Source: an uncultured Verrucomicrobiales bacterium (lineage in GTDB: Bacteria > Verrucomicrobiota > Verrucomicrobiia > Verrucomicrobiales > Akkermansiaceae). From it: 64,000 bases of DNA. Location of the stretch: NCBI GenBank assembly GCA_905478925.1, contig CAJQKQ010000015.1, positions 1 to 64,000 on the forward strand. The letters are read 5' to 3'. Numbering within the stretch: position 1 is the stretch's first letter; each line of letters begins with the position of its first letter. Of the stretch, positions 45,745-55,258 are shown one piece after another. A model generated the notes under the pieces. The model did no database searches. It had not been told where the DNA came from and saw nothing but the letters and a program-made list of their open reading frames with translations. A program made the position numbers and the translations under genes.

Positions 45745-46574
45745 CACTTGTCCAACTCGCGGGCAACAAGCATCAGCGTCTCGCGGACACCGGGGGCGAA
45801 GCCGCCGTCGGTCTGGACAGCGAGGAGGGTGCTACCCTCGCGGATGAACTCGATCGGAACGGAGCCAGAAAATAGCCTGAGTGGGCTGTTGCCGAAGCCG
45901 AGGTTGGAGATGACCTGCTTGAGCGAGTCCACCGCTCCGATGTCTTGCTCGTTGCCACGAGCGATCTGACGGATGCCGGGAAGCGAACGGGAGCGCTGGA
46001 TGATCTCCTCCTTGGTCATCTCACGATCCACCCCAAAAATCGCGCGGAGCTCGATCTGCTTGATAGAGTGGGAATCAGAATACCGGGATTCGTCGATCAT
46101 AGATGCCTGTCGTGGTGCAGAGGCTAGTGCAGCGGGTTGAGGAGCCGGAGCGGGAGCCTGCGGCCATCCGCCGAACGAACTCGGGGACGATGGCGAGGGC
46201 GCTGGTTGCGGAGCCGCTGCGGCAGCAGCCTGTTCCATCTGGAACGGCGATGCCTGCAGGGGAGCCGGCGATGGGGTCACCGCCTCAAAGGGGCTTGCTT
46301 TCAAGGCCTGCGGCGACTGCTCGACAGCCTCGAAGCCGAAACCCTGGGGCTCCGAAATCTGGAAAGGGGATTCCGCTGCCTTGCGCTTCTCAGGAAGACG
46401 GATGGCCTTCTGATCATCCTGGCGGTTCTCTTCGCTCACCACCGCGAATGGGGAGTCCTTTTTCGCTGCGAACGAACTTGCCGGTGCAAATGGGCTGGAA
46501 GCGGGAGCCCATTCACCTTCGGTCGGAGGGGTTTGGTTAGGGAAGGTTTCGAAAATTCCGCGGGGAGTGCTCAT
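45744..46574 (-). CDS. Pro/Ala-rich protein of unknown function
   Basis: 276 residues. The first 160 are low-complexity with recurrent SPF/ASPF motifs (for example LKASPFEAVTPSP and LQASPFQMEQ), the last 105 are globular (KQIELRAIFGVDREMTKEEI to GVRETLMLVARELDK). The C-terminal module vaguely resembles roadblock/LC7 folds, but I cannot support that by motif. It has no signal or membrane helix. It is followed by the third REP-like pair and lies downstream of def, both on the minus strand. Confidence 0.7.
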   Translation of the reverse strand: MSTPRGIFETFPNQTPPTEGEWAPASSPFAPASSFAAKKDSPFAVVSEENRQDDQKAIRLPEKRKAAESPFQISEPQGFGFEAVEQSPQALKASPFEAVTPSPAPLQASPFQMEQAAAAAAPQPAPSPSSPSSFGGWPQAPAPAPQPAALASAPRQASMIDESRYSDSHSIKQIELRAIFGVDREMTKEEIIQRSRSLPGIRQIARGNEQDIGAVDSLKQVISNLGFGNSPLRLFSGSVPIEFIREGSTLLAVQTDGGFAPGVRETLMLVARELDK

Positions 46575-46653
46575 GGTGGTTTAGGGGGTGGAAGCGTTTT
46601 GGAAAATATATCCACACCTAGATAAGCTTTAATTATGCTTAATGTCGAGCTGA

Positions 46654-46686
46654 TAAGATGACTATTTTAAAAAAATAGTCATCTTA
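46654..46686 (-). terminator. Hairpin overlapping the def stop codon
   Basis: TAAGATGACTATTTT and AAAATAGTCATCTTA make a perfect 15-bp stem with a 3-nt loop. The stop of def is the first three bases on the minus strand. The stem is AT-rich and its loop-side T-run is within the stem, so it may be a terminator or an mRNA 3' stabiliser. Confidence 0.6.
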
Positions 46687-47238
46687 GTCCTCCCGCCCGG
46701 CAATCAAGCGCTTGAGCCTGTTCCTTACACTGACCTTCCCGACGGCGGAAAGCCGATCCACAAAAAGGACGCCATTGAGATGGTCAATTTCATGCTGGAG
46801 AGCCCGGCCGAGCAGTCCGTCGGTCTCGATGACAAGCGTGGTGCCATCGAGCTGGGGCAGGGTTGCCTTGATCTCCGCAGGCCGCCGGACTTCGCAGCGT
46901 ATGCCCTGAATGCTGAGGCAGCCCTCGAATTCCATCTCCTTTTGCTGCCCGTATTCGAGCGTGGGATTAACGAAAACCAGCGGCATGATGTCTTCAATTT
47001 CTACATCTTCTCCGTTCACCTGTAGATATGATACGCATTCCGGATCGTGTGAGACATCGATCACCGCGAGTTGCAGATCCTCGCCGATCTGTGGCGCGGC
47101 GAGCCCCACCCCGTTGGCGTCCATCATGGTCTCAAGCATGTTATCCACAAGCTCCCTGAGTGCGGAGTCGGTCTTATCGACGGGTTTGCACTGCTTGCGG
47201 AGGATGGGATCACCGTACTGGACGATAGGAAGTAGCAT
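46684..47238 (-). CDS. def: Peptide deformylase
   Basis: 184 residues from ATG 47238 (MLLPIVQYGDPILRKQCKPV); upstream frame to 47481 is not part of the gene. Motif 1 GVGLAAPQIG, motif 2 EGCLSI (metal Cys) and motif 3 QHEIDHLNG (two metal His and catalytic Glu) are intact. It removes the formyl group from nascent proteins. fmt is not adjacent, unlike the usual def-fmt pair. It is divergent from the gene at 47359. Confidence 0.95.
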   Translation of the reverse strand: MLLPIVQYGDPILRKQCKPVDKTDSALRELVDNMLETMMDANGVGLAAPQIGEDLQLAVIDVSHDPECVSYLQVNGEDVEIEDIMPLVFVNPTLEYGQQKEMEFEGCLSIQGIRCEVRRPAEIKATLPQLDGTTLVIETDGLLGRALQHEIDHLNGVLFVDRLSAVGKVSVRNRLKRLIAGRED

Positions 47239-47358
47239 AAAATCGTTGCGGGGATGAAGGTTGCGGCTGGGGAAGGAAAATGCGGAACGGGTGGCGGGTC
47301 GAGTGGAAAGTTTGGGAGCACTCCTTGCGAAGCTGCAGAGTGCGGCTAGGTTTCGAGC

Positions 47359-47982
47359 GTGAACGGAAAAAAAGAAGTTATTTTTAAAGGCCTGGCGGTG
47401 CTGGCGCTTGTGTGGCTGGCTGTTTTTGCGGTGCGCTTTTTCGCTTCCTCGAAAAAAATCACCGCCGAGAGCCTCGACCACGAGGTGCGGGAGCTGAATC
47501 TCGCGGATTGGTCGGAGGGCTCCGGATCAGGTGCGGAGGCCAAGCGCCGCGGGGAGCAAATCCGCAGGATCGCCGAAATGGTAAACCGGCTGGATTTTGC
47601 GGAGCGGCAGAAGAATAGGGAGAACCGTTCCGGGGATGCATTTTTCCGGAAACTCAGTCAGAACGAGAAGAACCTGTTCATTGACCTAACGATCATGGAA
47701 TCGATGGGGCGCTTCATGGAGGCCTTGGATCAAATGCCTGAGGAACAACGGAAAAAATTCGTCGCGCAGGGCCTGAAGGAAATCCAGGACGGGCGCACAG
47801 AAGAAGAGATGCAGCGGGCAGAGGAAATGGGCGGCGATCTTCTCGCGAAGATCAGCCAGGAGGGCATGCGTGCCTACTTCGACAAAGCGAGTGCCGACAC
47901 GAAGCTGGATCTCGCCCCACTCATGCAGGCAATGAACGAGGCGATGCAGGGGCTCAGGGGCAACGAATTCGGGCCGCGATGA
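47359..47982 (+). CDS. Unknown single-helix membrane protein upstream of pseudopilin
   Basis: 207 residues from GTG 47359. One N-terminal helix (about 9-28, IFKGLAVLALVWLAVFAVRF) and a charged, helical periplasmic or cytoplasmic part (FIDLTIMESMGRFMEALDQM and AEEMGGDLLAKISQEGM). I do not recognise the family. It overlaps the pseudopilin start by four bases (ATGA), so it is likely part of the same operon and perhaps of the same system. Confidence 0.75.
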   Translation: MNGKKEVIFKGLAVLALVWLAVFAVRFFASSKKITAESLDHEVRELNLADWSEGSGSGAEAKRRGEQIRRIAEMVNRLDFAERQKNRENRSGDAFFRKLSQNEKNLFIDLTIMESMGRFMEALDQMPEEQRKKFVAQGLKEIQDGRTEEEMQRAEEMGGDLLAKISQEGMRAYFDKASADTKLDLAPLMQAMNEAMQGLRGNEFGPR

Positions 47983-48506
47983 GAGAGCGTCCGAATAAGG
48001 GTTTCACGCTCGTGGAGCTACTCATCGTCATCGCGATCATTGCAGCGATCGGGGGGATCGCATATCCGGTGAGCATGTCGATGGTTGCGAAAGGCCGCGA
48101 GGCTGCGTGCCTCGGAAAGCTCCGTAGCCTCGGCGTGGGCCTGCAAGGATACCTCCAGGACAACAACAATCGCCTACCGGAACTCGCGCTCGGCCGCGAA
48201 AGTAAAAGCTCCCCGGAGCCGGTATTGGAAACGGTGCTGCACGAATACCTCGGCAGTGCGGATGCCTTCCATTGCCCGGCGGACAGTGAGGAGTTTTTAA
48301 AAACCGGCTGCAGCTACAACTGGAACATCACACAGAACGGCCTGCATATCTCCAAAGTCGCATTCCTCGGCATCGAGGACAGGCCAGAATCGGTGCCGCT
48401 CGTCAGCGACAAGGAGAGCTGGCATCCCGGAGGGACGAACTTTCTATACGCCGATTCCAGTAGTTCGAACAAAGCCCGTTTCGTGACGGGGAGTGGAAAA
48501 CAATGA
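47979..48506 (+). CDS. Type II secretion/type IV pseudopilin-like protein
   Basis: 175 residues. The prepilin signal KGFTLVELLIVIAIIAAIGG with the Glu at position 5 of the mature chain is perfect. The rest is a globular pseudopilin head with GGTNFLYADSSSSNKA near the end, like the C-terminal H/D-G motif of verrucomicrobial and planctomycetal DUF1559-like proteins. Its prepilin peptidase and assembly ATPase are not in the window. ATG overlaps the previous stop; the ABC ATPase begins 1 base after its stop. Confidence 0.88.
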   Translation: MRERPNKGFTLVELLIVIAIIAAIGGIAYPVSMSMVAKGREAACLGKLRSLGVGLQGYLQDNNNRLPELALGRESKSSPEPVLETVLHEYLGSADAFHCPADSEEFLKTGCSYNWNITQNGLHISKVAFLGIEDRPESVPLVSDKESWHPGGTNFLYADSSSSNKARFVTGSGKQ

Positions 48507-48507
48507 T

Positions 48508-49404
48508 ATGTTGGAAGCACGCGGACTGAGCAAAACCTTCGGCGGAAAACCGGCTTTGCGGAACGTTTCCTTCCGCCTCGAAAAAGGCGAGATCTACGGG
48601 CTACTCGGCCACAACGGCGCGGGCAAAAGCACCTCGCTGGGCATCATTCTCGGGATGGTCGCCCCGGACAGCGGCGAGGTCGAGATAGCCGGGGTTTCCG
48701 TCCAGAAAAACCGCGGCAAGGCTCTCGCCAAGGTCGGCGCGATCTTCGAGGCACCGGCGTTCTACGACTACATGAGCGGCTGGGATAACCTGAAAATCCT
48801 GATGGGATATTCAGGCGGATTCGATGTGAAGGCAGCGGAGGAAGTCGTTGCAAGGGTCGGCCTGGAGAAGCGGATCGGCTCCAAGGTGCGCACCTACAGC
48901 CACGGCATGCGGCAGCGGTTGGCGCTGGCGCAGGCGCTGTTGCCAGAGCCGGAGTTGTTGCTTTTGGACGAGCCGACGGATGGGCTCGATCCCGAAGGTA
49001 TCAAGTGGTTCCGGGATTTCATCCTCAGCCTACGGGAGGAGAAAGGCATGACAGTACTGTTCAATTCTCACCTGCTCGCCGAGGTGGAGCTGATGTGCGA
49101 CCGCGTGGCGATCCTGCGCGAAGGCAGCCGGGTGTTCGAGGGATCGGTCAAAGATTTCCGAAATGAGATACCGGTGTATGAGGCGGAGCTGGAGCCGTGG
49201 GATATCGCGGAAGGTTGCATCCGCCGGGCTGGCGGAGAAATTCTAGCAGGCGACAGGTTCTCCCTGCCCGGCGACACCGATCCCGCCGGATTGGTGGATG
49301 CGTTGATCCATGCCGGTGTCCGCGTCCGCAGCTTCGCAAAGATCCGGAGAACCCTGGAGGATGTATATATGGAAATCCTGGACGGCGCCGCCAGCCCGAA
49401 CTGA
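48508..49404 (+). CDS. ABC transporter ATP-binding protein
   Basis: 298 residues from ATG 48508 (MLEARGLSKTFGGKPALRNV). Walker A GHNGAGKST, signature YSHGMRQRLALAQ and Walker B LLLLDEPTDGLDPEG identify an ABC-2 type (CcmA/YbhF) ATPase. The expected permease gene is not downstream; the next gene is the oppositely oriented RND pump. A matching ABC-2 permease gene starts at 63464, after the efflux block, which suggests the operon was split. Confidence 0.92.
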   Translation: MLEARGLSKTFGGKPALRNVSFRLEKGEIYGLLGHNGAGKSTSLGIILGMVAPDSGEVEIAGVSVQKNRGKALAKVGAIFEAPAFYDYMSGWDNLKILMGYSGGFDVKAAEEVVARVGLEKRIGSKVRTYSHGMRQRLALAQALLPEPELLLLDEPTDGLDPEGIKWFRDFILSLREEKGMTVLFNSHLLAEVELMCDRVAILREGSRVFEGSVKDFRNEIPVYEAELEPWDIAEGCIRRAGGEILAGDRFSLPGDTDPAGLVDALIHAGVRVRSFAKIRRTLEDVYMEILDGAASPN

Positions 49405-49463
49405 TCAAGTTTCCTTATTTCTCCTGTCCGAGAATCCCTGCACGAACACGTAGCAAACTGAGA

Positions 49464-52400
49464 TCAGTCGCTGACCTTGGCGAAGCGGTCGCTGATGGAC
49501 TGGATGATAAACCAGATCATGGGGACGGCGACGAGGCTGACGCCGGTCGCGACGAGGAGGCCGAAGCAGACGGTGGTGCCGAGGACTTTACGGCTTTCGG
49601 CGCCGGCTCCGGAGGCGATGAGGAGGGGGATGACGCCGAGAATGAAGGAGAAGGCGGTCATGAGAACGGCCCGGAAGCGAAGACGCACGGCACTGAGGGC
49701 AGCCTCAAGCGTAGTCTTGCCGGATTTCTTTTCCATCACGGCGAACTCGACGATGAGGATGGCGCTCTTGGTGGCGAGACCGATCAGGAGGACGATTCCG
49801 ATCTGGGTGTAGATGTTATTGGTCATGCCCCGCATCATGAGGCCGCCCACGGCACCGAGCAGCGCGGTGGGGACTGAGAGACAAACGGAGATCGGGATGG
49901 TCCAGCTTTCGTACTGAGCGGCGAGGACAAGGTAGACCATGAGGATGGAGAATCCAAAGATGCCGGCCATGGCCATCGGGTTGATACTGCGTTCCTGGAA
50001 CGAGAGGTCCACCCACGCAAATCCCATCGAGGAGGGCAGTTCTTTGTCGGACATGTCTTCCATGAGGAGGAGCGCCTCCCCGGAGCTATAGCCGGGTGCG
50101 GCTTGGCCGATGATCTTGATGGTTGGGTAGAGGTTGAAGCGGGTCACGGTCTGGGGGCCGACAATTTCCTCAATGTTGGCGACGGTGCCGAGCGGAATCA
50201 GCTTGCCGGAGGGCCCGGGCACCTTGAGTTCCTCGATGTCGGATGGATTCATCCGGTAGGGAGCGTCGGCTTGGGCGGTGACGCGGAAGACCCGCCCAAA
50301 TTTGGTGAAGTCGTTGATGTAGGCGGAGCCCATCGCAATCGAGAGCGTGTTATAGACTTCGCTGAGCGAGGCACCACGTTTTTTGACCTGTTCGCGGTCG
50401 ATATCGACGCGGAGTTGGGGTGCGGTGGACCGGAAGGTGGTGCGGAGTCCCTGCAGGCCGGTCTGGGCGTTGCCATTGGTGATGATGGTGCCGCCGGCTT
50501 GTTGGAGGCCGGCGAGGCCGGAGCCTTGACGATCCTGGAGCATGTAAGTGAATCCGGCGGAGGTTCCGAGTCCGGGAAGAGAGGGCATGGGGAAGGCGAC
50601 CAAGAGGCCATCCTCAATTTCGGCGAGCCCCTTGTTGATGTGTCCGAGGATGGCAGTTTGGTGTTGTTCCGGGACGGGGCGATCGTCCCAATTTTCGAAG
50701 GTAACGAACATCATGGCGGCATTCGGGGAGGCCGCACCATCGACGATGGAATATCCTCCCACCGCGAGGATATCCTTCACGCCGGGGACGTTTCCGATGA
50801 TTTTACCGGCGCGGGAAATAACTTCATCGGTCCGCTGCAGGGAGGCCCCATCCGGGAGTTGGATATTGACCATGCAATAGCCTTCATCTTCCTGTGGGAC
50901 GAAGCCGGTGGGGAGTTCGGAGAATCCAAAGCCGGCGAGGCCGATGATACCGGCGAAGATCATCGCTCCGATCACGGAGCGGCGGACCGCAACCTTCACT
51001 GCCCAGGTGGTTGCGTTGGTGGAGGAATCGACTGTGCGGTTGAAGAGCTTGAAGAGGCCGCGGGGTTCTTTGCTGTTCTTGCGCAGAAGGATGGCACAGA
51101 GCGCGGGGCTCAGCGTGAGGGCGTTGATGGAGCTGAAGACTGTGGCAATCGAGATGGTGACGGCGAACTGCTTGAAGAGTGTGCCGGTGATGCCGGGGAT
51201 GAAGATGGTGGGGACGAAGACCGCCAGGAGGACCAGGGTGGTGGCGATGACGGGGCCGGAAACCTCCCGCATGGAAATGATGGCGGCTTCTTGTGGATCC
51301 TTGCCGTCCTGAATGTGGCGAACGACGTTCTCGACCACCACGATGGCGTCATCGACCACGATTCCGATGACAAGGACGAGTCCGAAGAGGGTGAGCTGGT
51401 TGATGGAGAAGCCCAGCACCTGGAGCACGGCGAAAGTGCCGATGAGGGAGACCGGGATAGTGAGGGCAGGGATAATGGTGGCCCGGAAGTTCTGCAGGAA
51501 TATGTAGACCGTGAATACGACCAGTAAGAGGGTTGCGACGAGGGTGATGATGACCTCCTTGATGGATGCTTTGACCACATCAGTGGCGTCGTAGGCGATG
51601 GCGTAGTGCACTCCCGCCGGGAAATTCTCGGAGAGTTCCTCAAGCTTGTCTTTGACCCCTTGGGCGACATCCATGAGGTTGGTGCCGGGGATTTGATAGA
51701 TGGCAAGGGCGGCGGAGTCCTTGCCGTTGAACTGGGATGAGGTGTTGTAGGAATCGGATCCTTCCTCGACGCGGGCGATGTCCTTGATGCGGAGGAGGCG
51801 TCCGTCCTTGGTCGTTTGGATGACGATGTTTTCGAACTCCTCGATGTTAACGAGGCGTCCGGGTGTGGTGACGATGAATTCCTGCGCGCTGCCCGGGGCG
51901 GCAGGTTCCGCGCCGATTCTGCCAGCGGCGACCTGCACATTTTGTTCGCGCACGGCAGCGACAACATCTCCGGGTGAGAGTCCGCGCACGGCGAGTTGGT
52001 CGGTATCGAGCCAGATGCGCATGGCGAGTTGGCCGACTCCGAAGACGGTGACGTCGCCGACATCGGCGACGCGGGAGATTTCGTCTCGTAATTGGAGGGT
52101 GGCGTAGTTCGAGAGGAAGGCGTCATCGTAGAGGGCTTCGCCGGTTGTGGGGTCCTCATCGGAGGTGATGGCGGCGAAGATGGCGATGTCGGAGGATTTC
52201 TTTTTGACCGTGACGCCGCGGCGTTTGACCTCTTCGGGGAGGCGGGCTTCGGCGAGCGCGACGCGGTTCTGGACCAGGACGTTGGCGATATCGAGATCGG
52301 TGCCGGGGGCGAAGGTGACGGTGAGTGACATCGACCCGTCGTTTCCGCAGACCGAGGACATGTAGAGCATGCCCTCCACACCGTTGACTTCAGTCTCGAT

Positions 52401-52595
52401 GGGGGCCGCGACGGTATCCGACACGGTGGAGGCGTCCGCGCCTGGGTACGATGCCGAGATCGTGATGGTGGGAGGAGCGATCTCCGGGTAGCGGGCGATG
52501 GGGAGGGCTAGAAGAGCCACCAAACCGACCACGATCGTGACGATCGAAATGACGGAGGCGAAGATGGGGCGCCGAATGAAAAACTCGCTGAACAT
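49464..52595 (-). CDS. RND efflux pump inner-membrane subunit, HAE1 (AcrB-like)
   Basis: 1043 residues. N-terminal FIRRPIFASVISIVTIVVGL, the paired Asp in GIVVDDAIVVVENVVRHI (proton relay) and RGMTNNIYTQIGIVLLIGLA are typical of hydrophobe/amphiphile efflux RND proteins. It exports drugs or other amphiphiles with an MFP and an outer-membrane channel. Both partners lie upstream in the same direction (MFP 15 bases before). It is convergent with the ABC ATPase gene, 59 bases apart. Confidence 0.94.
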   Translation of the reverse strand: MFSEFFIRRPIFASVISIVTIVVGLVALLALPIARYPEIAPPTITISASYPGADASTVSDTVAAPIETEVNGVEGMLYMSSVCGNDGSMSLTVTFAPGTDLDIANVLVQNRVALAEARLPEEVKRRGVTVKKKSSDIAIFAAITSDEDPTTGEALYDDAFLSNYATLQLRDEISRVADVGDVTVFGVGQLAMRIWLDTDQLAVRGLSPGDVVAAVREQNVQVAAGRIGAEPAAPGSAQEFIVTTPGRLVNIEEFENIVIQTTKDGRLLRIKDIARVEEGSDSYNTSSQFNGKDSAALAIYQIPGTNLMDVAQGVKDKLEELSENFPAGVHYAIAYDATDVVKASIKEVIITLVATLLLVVFTVYIFLQNFRATIIPALTIPVSLIGTFAVLQVLGFSINQLTLFGLVLVIGIVVDDAIVVVENVVRHIQDGKDPQEAAIISMREVSGPVIATTLVLLAVFVPTIFIPGITGTLFKQFAVTISIATVFSSINALTLSPALCAILLRKNSKEPRGLFKLFNRTVDSSTNATTWAVKVAVRRSVIGAMIFAGIIGLAGFGFSELPTGFVPQEDEGYCMVNIQLPDGASLQRTDEVISRAGKIIGNVPGVKDILAVGGYSIVDGAASPNAAMMFVTFENWDDRPVPEQHQTAILGHINKGLAEIEDGLLVAFPMPSLPGLGTSAGFTYMLQDRQGSGLAGLQQAGGTIITNGNAQTGLQGLRTTFRSTAPQLRVDIDREQVKKRGASLSEVYNTLSIAMGSAYINDFTKFGRVFRVTAQADAPYRMNPSDIEELKVPGPSGKLIPLGTVANIEEIVGPQTVTRFNLYPTIKIIGQAAPGYSSGEALLLMEDMSDKELPSSMGFAWVDLSFQERSINPMAMAGIFGFSILMVYLVLAAQYESWTIPISVCLSVPTALLGAVGGLMMRGMTNNIYTQIGIVLLIGLATKSAILIVEFAVMEKKSGKTTLEAALSAVRLRFRAVLMTAFSFILGVIPLLIASGAGAESRKVLGTTVCFGLLVATGVSLVAVPMIWFIIQSISDRFAKVSD

Positions 52596-52610
52596 GACTG
52601 GGCGGCGGGT

Positions 52611-53813
52611 TTAGTCTTCCTTGTTCGGGGCGGTGGGAGCCTCAGGGGCGGTGGGCGACCCAACCCCCGGTTCCCGAGGAACCTCGCGCGGGGCGACTAC
52701 GACATTTTCGCGGACCCGTTGCAGGCCGAGGACGATGATCTTGTCTTCGCCGGTGAGCCCGGATTCGACGATGCGGAGTTCGATGTCCGGGCCGTTCTGG
52801 ACGGATTCATTGACTCGGTCGCCGAGAGCGATGTTTTTGCGCACGACCTTGTTGCCCTCACCGATGGTGAGGGCGAAGTGTCCGCCGAGGTCCTGTTGGA
52901 TGGCCGTCGCAGGGATCAGGATAGCGTCCTGGACGACTTCGGGTCTGGGGATTCTGATGCGGACGAAGAGGCCGTCGGCGAGCTTGCCGTCGGGGTTGGG
53001 GACATTGGCCCGGACCATGAGCGTGCCCGATGCTGTGTCGAGGCGGTTGTCGGCAAACTCGATTTTGGCTTCGTGGTCCTCGTAGCGGGCACCATCCGCG
53101 AGAGTGAGCGTGCCGGTGGGTTGGATTCTGTCTTCGTCCTCGTAGCCTTTGCGCCGACGCAGGAACTCGAGGGAGCGTCGTTCATCGACTTCAAAATAGA
53201 CCCGCATCGAGGAATCATCCACGATGGTGCAAAGCACGGTGGCCTCCTTGTCACCCACGAGATTGTATTCATCGACCGTGAGTTCGGAGATCCGGCCGGA
53301 GATGGGGGCGCTGATATCGCAGTAGCCGAGATTGGTCATGGCGGCCTTGAGTTCGGCGGCCGCGGTGGCGACCATGGCCTCGGCGGCGGCAACGTCTGCT
53401 TCGGCGGTCTTGACCTCGATTTCGGCGACCGCTTGCCCTGCGCTAACACGGCGCTCCAAGGTGGTTACGGCAATTTTCAGGTCGGCCGCGGCGCGTGCCT
53501 GGGCCGCCAGAGCCGAATCCCGTGCCGCCTCGTAGAAGACCTTCTCGATAGAGAAGAGTGGCGTGTCCTTTGCGATGCGTTTGCCGGGGTGAAAATCATC
53601 ACCGACCGTTAATATCCCTTTCACGCGGGCTCGGACTGAGACGACCTGGTTGGCCTCGATGCGACCGGGATATTCTGAGTAGATCGTTTCGTCCCGGACG
53701 ATGGGGAGTTGGTAACCAACCTCGGTGGGGGCGGGTGGGGCGAAGCTGTTCTTCTCTCCGCAGGCGGCGAGAAAGAGGGCGGTGGCGCAGAGCAAGAAGT
53801 GGCGAGGAGACAC
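52611..53813 (-). CDS. RND efflux membrane-fusion (adaptor) protein, AcrA-like
   Basis: 400 residues, a lipoprotein (lipobox LAAC, Cys18). VVSVRARVKGILTVGDDFHP begins the barrel-sandwich half-motif, and a helical hairpin of about 100 residues rich in Ala/Glu follows before GYCDISAPISGRISEL completes it. It bridges the RND pump to the outer membrane. The start lies 14 bases after the OMF gene stop and the end 15 bases before the RND gene, so all three form one operon. Confidence 0.92.
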   Translation of the reverse strand: MSPRHFLLCATALFLAACGEKNSFAPPAPTEVGYQLPIVRDETIYSEYPGRIEANQVVSVRARVKGILTVGDDFHPGKRIAKDTPLFSIEKVFYEAARDSALAAQARAAADLKIAVTTLERRVSAGQAVAEIEVKTAEADVAAAEAMVATAAAELKAAMTNLGYCDISAPISGRISELTVDEYNLVGDKEATVLCTIVDDSSMRVYFEVDERRSLEFLRRRKGYEDEDRIQPTGTLTLADGARYEDHEAKIEFADNRLDTASGTLMVRANVPNPDGKLADGLFVRIRIPRPEVVQDAILIPATAIQQDLGGHFALTIGEGNKVVRKNIALGDRVNESVQNGPDIELRIVESGLTGEDKIIVLGLQRVRENVVVAPREVPREPGVGSPTAPEAPTAPNKED

Positions 53814-53827
53814 GAGGCGGGAGTGTT

Positions 53828-55258
53828 TCAGGGTTTGTCGATGCCGGCTTTGGCGGACTGCATGCGAGTGCCACCTCCGAGAGCGCGGTAGAGGGCGATG
53901 TGGTTGATGGCGTACTGACCCTCACTGGCGGCGGCGGCATCTTGGTTTGCAAAGATGGTGCGCTGGGCATCGAGAACGTTCTGGAAATCGACTAGGCCCT
54001 CGGTGTAGTTCTTGGTGATGAGGGTGACTGTCTCCTCGGACCACTCCACGGCCTTGTCCAGATGGTTGCTGCGTGCACTTTCGTAGCGGATGGAGGAAAG
54101 CGCGGTTTCGACTTCGGCGACGGCTTGGAGGACGGTCTTTTCATAGGTGGCCAGGGCTTGGCGGGTGCGGGACTCCTCGACGCGGACGAGCTCCCTGATG
54201 CGACCGCCTTCGAAGATGCGCCATTGGAAGCCAGGCCCGAGACTGTAGGCTCGCGCTTGGGAACTGAGAAAATCTCCGGAGTCGATGGATTGCAGGGCGA
54301 AGGTGCCTGAGAGGGAGAATTTGGGGTAGAGCTCAGCTTTGGCGACTCCGATTTGGGCGGTTTGGGCGGCGAGTTGGCGTTCTGCGGCGCGGACGTCGGG
54401 ACGGGCGCGGATCAGATCGGCCGGGATGCCTACGGACACGCTGCGCTTCGGATTAGGGATATCGTCGCTGGAGCCGAGCAGCGAGACGACGCTGCCCGGG
54501 TAACGTCCCAACAGAACGGCGAGCCGGTTGGTGGTTGCGGCAAGTTGGGTTTGCAGTTGAGGGATGAGGGCGCGGGAGGTGGCGAGGTTGGATTCGGCTT
54601 GGCTGACATCGATCTGAGGAGCCAGGCCAGCTTCTTTGCGGCCGCTGGTGATTTTGACGGACTCGGCTTGTTTCGAGATATTCGATTTGGCGATGGAAAT
54701 GCGTCGTTGGATGGTGCGGTATTCGACGTAGCTGCTGGCCACCTCGGCGTAGATGATGACCATGGTGTCATGATAGTATTCTTCGATGGCCTCGAGGCTG
54801 GCGGAGGACGCTTCGACGGCGCGGCGGAGTCCGCCGACGAAGTCCATCTCCCAGCCTGCGTCGATGTGGGAGTCATAGAAGTTGGTAGGGTTGGGCTTGG
54901 CGAAGGGGAGTGCTTCGCTGGAGCGTTCGCGGGAAACACGACCCCCGGCACCGACAAAGGGGGCGAGTCCGCCCCGGGCGATGCCGCGCATGGCGCGGGC
55001 TTCTTCGACGCGTTCGGCCGCAATGGCTACATCGCGGTTTTGGGTTTCCGCGAGGGCGATGAGTTTGTTCAGCTTGGAGTCGTTGAAACCGCGCCACCAG
55101 CCTTGGATCTGCGGGGTGCTCTTATCGAGTCCCGCTTGGAGGCTGGCATTCCAAGCGTCGGGAACGGGGATGCCGGGAGAAGCATAGTTGGGGCCGACCG
55201 GGGCGCAGGCGCTCAAACCAAGGGCGAGCGTCAGAATGCAGGGAAAGAAACGATTCAC
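53828..55258 (-). CDS. Outer-membrane efflux protein (OprM/NodT-like lipoprotein)
   Basis: 476 residues from GTG 55258, giving a lipoprotein signal (NRFFPCILTLALGLSAC). The frame is open to 55294, but that longer start lacks a lipobox at the right distance. The two OEP repeats are seen in LNKLIALAETQNRDVAIAAE and VRVEESRTRQALATYEKTVL. It is the trimeric channel of the pump encoded downstream in the operon OMF-MFP-RND. Confidence 0.92.
   Translation of the reverse strand: MNRFFPCILTLALGLSACAPVGPNYASPGIPVPDAWNASLQAGLDKSTPQIQGWWRGFNDSKLNKLIALAETQNRDVAIAAERVEEARAMRGIARGGLAPFVGAGGRVSRERSSEALPFAKPNPTNFYDSHIDAGWEMDFVGGLRRAVEASSASLEAIEEYYHDTMVIIYAEVASSYVEYRTIQRRISIAKSNISKQAESVKITSGRKEAGLAPQIDVSQAESNLATSRALIPQLQTQLAATTNRLAVLLGRYPGSVVSLLGSSDDIPNPKRSVSVGIPADLIRARPDVRAAERQLAAQTAQIGVAKAELYPKFSLSGTFALQSIDSGDFLSSQARAYSLGPGFQWRIFEGGRIRELVRVEESRTRQALATYEKTVLQAVAEVETALSSIRYESARSNHLDKAVEWSEETVTLITKNYTEGLVDFQNVLDAQRTIFANQDAAAASEGQYAINHIALYRALGGGTRMQSAKAGIDKP

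Noticed and set aside
50103..51527. 474-codon open frame on the + strand
   Set aside because: Antisense of the RND gene; highly acidic, typical of reverse reading of a G/C-rich gene.
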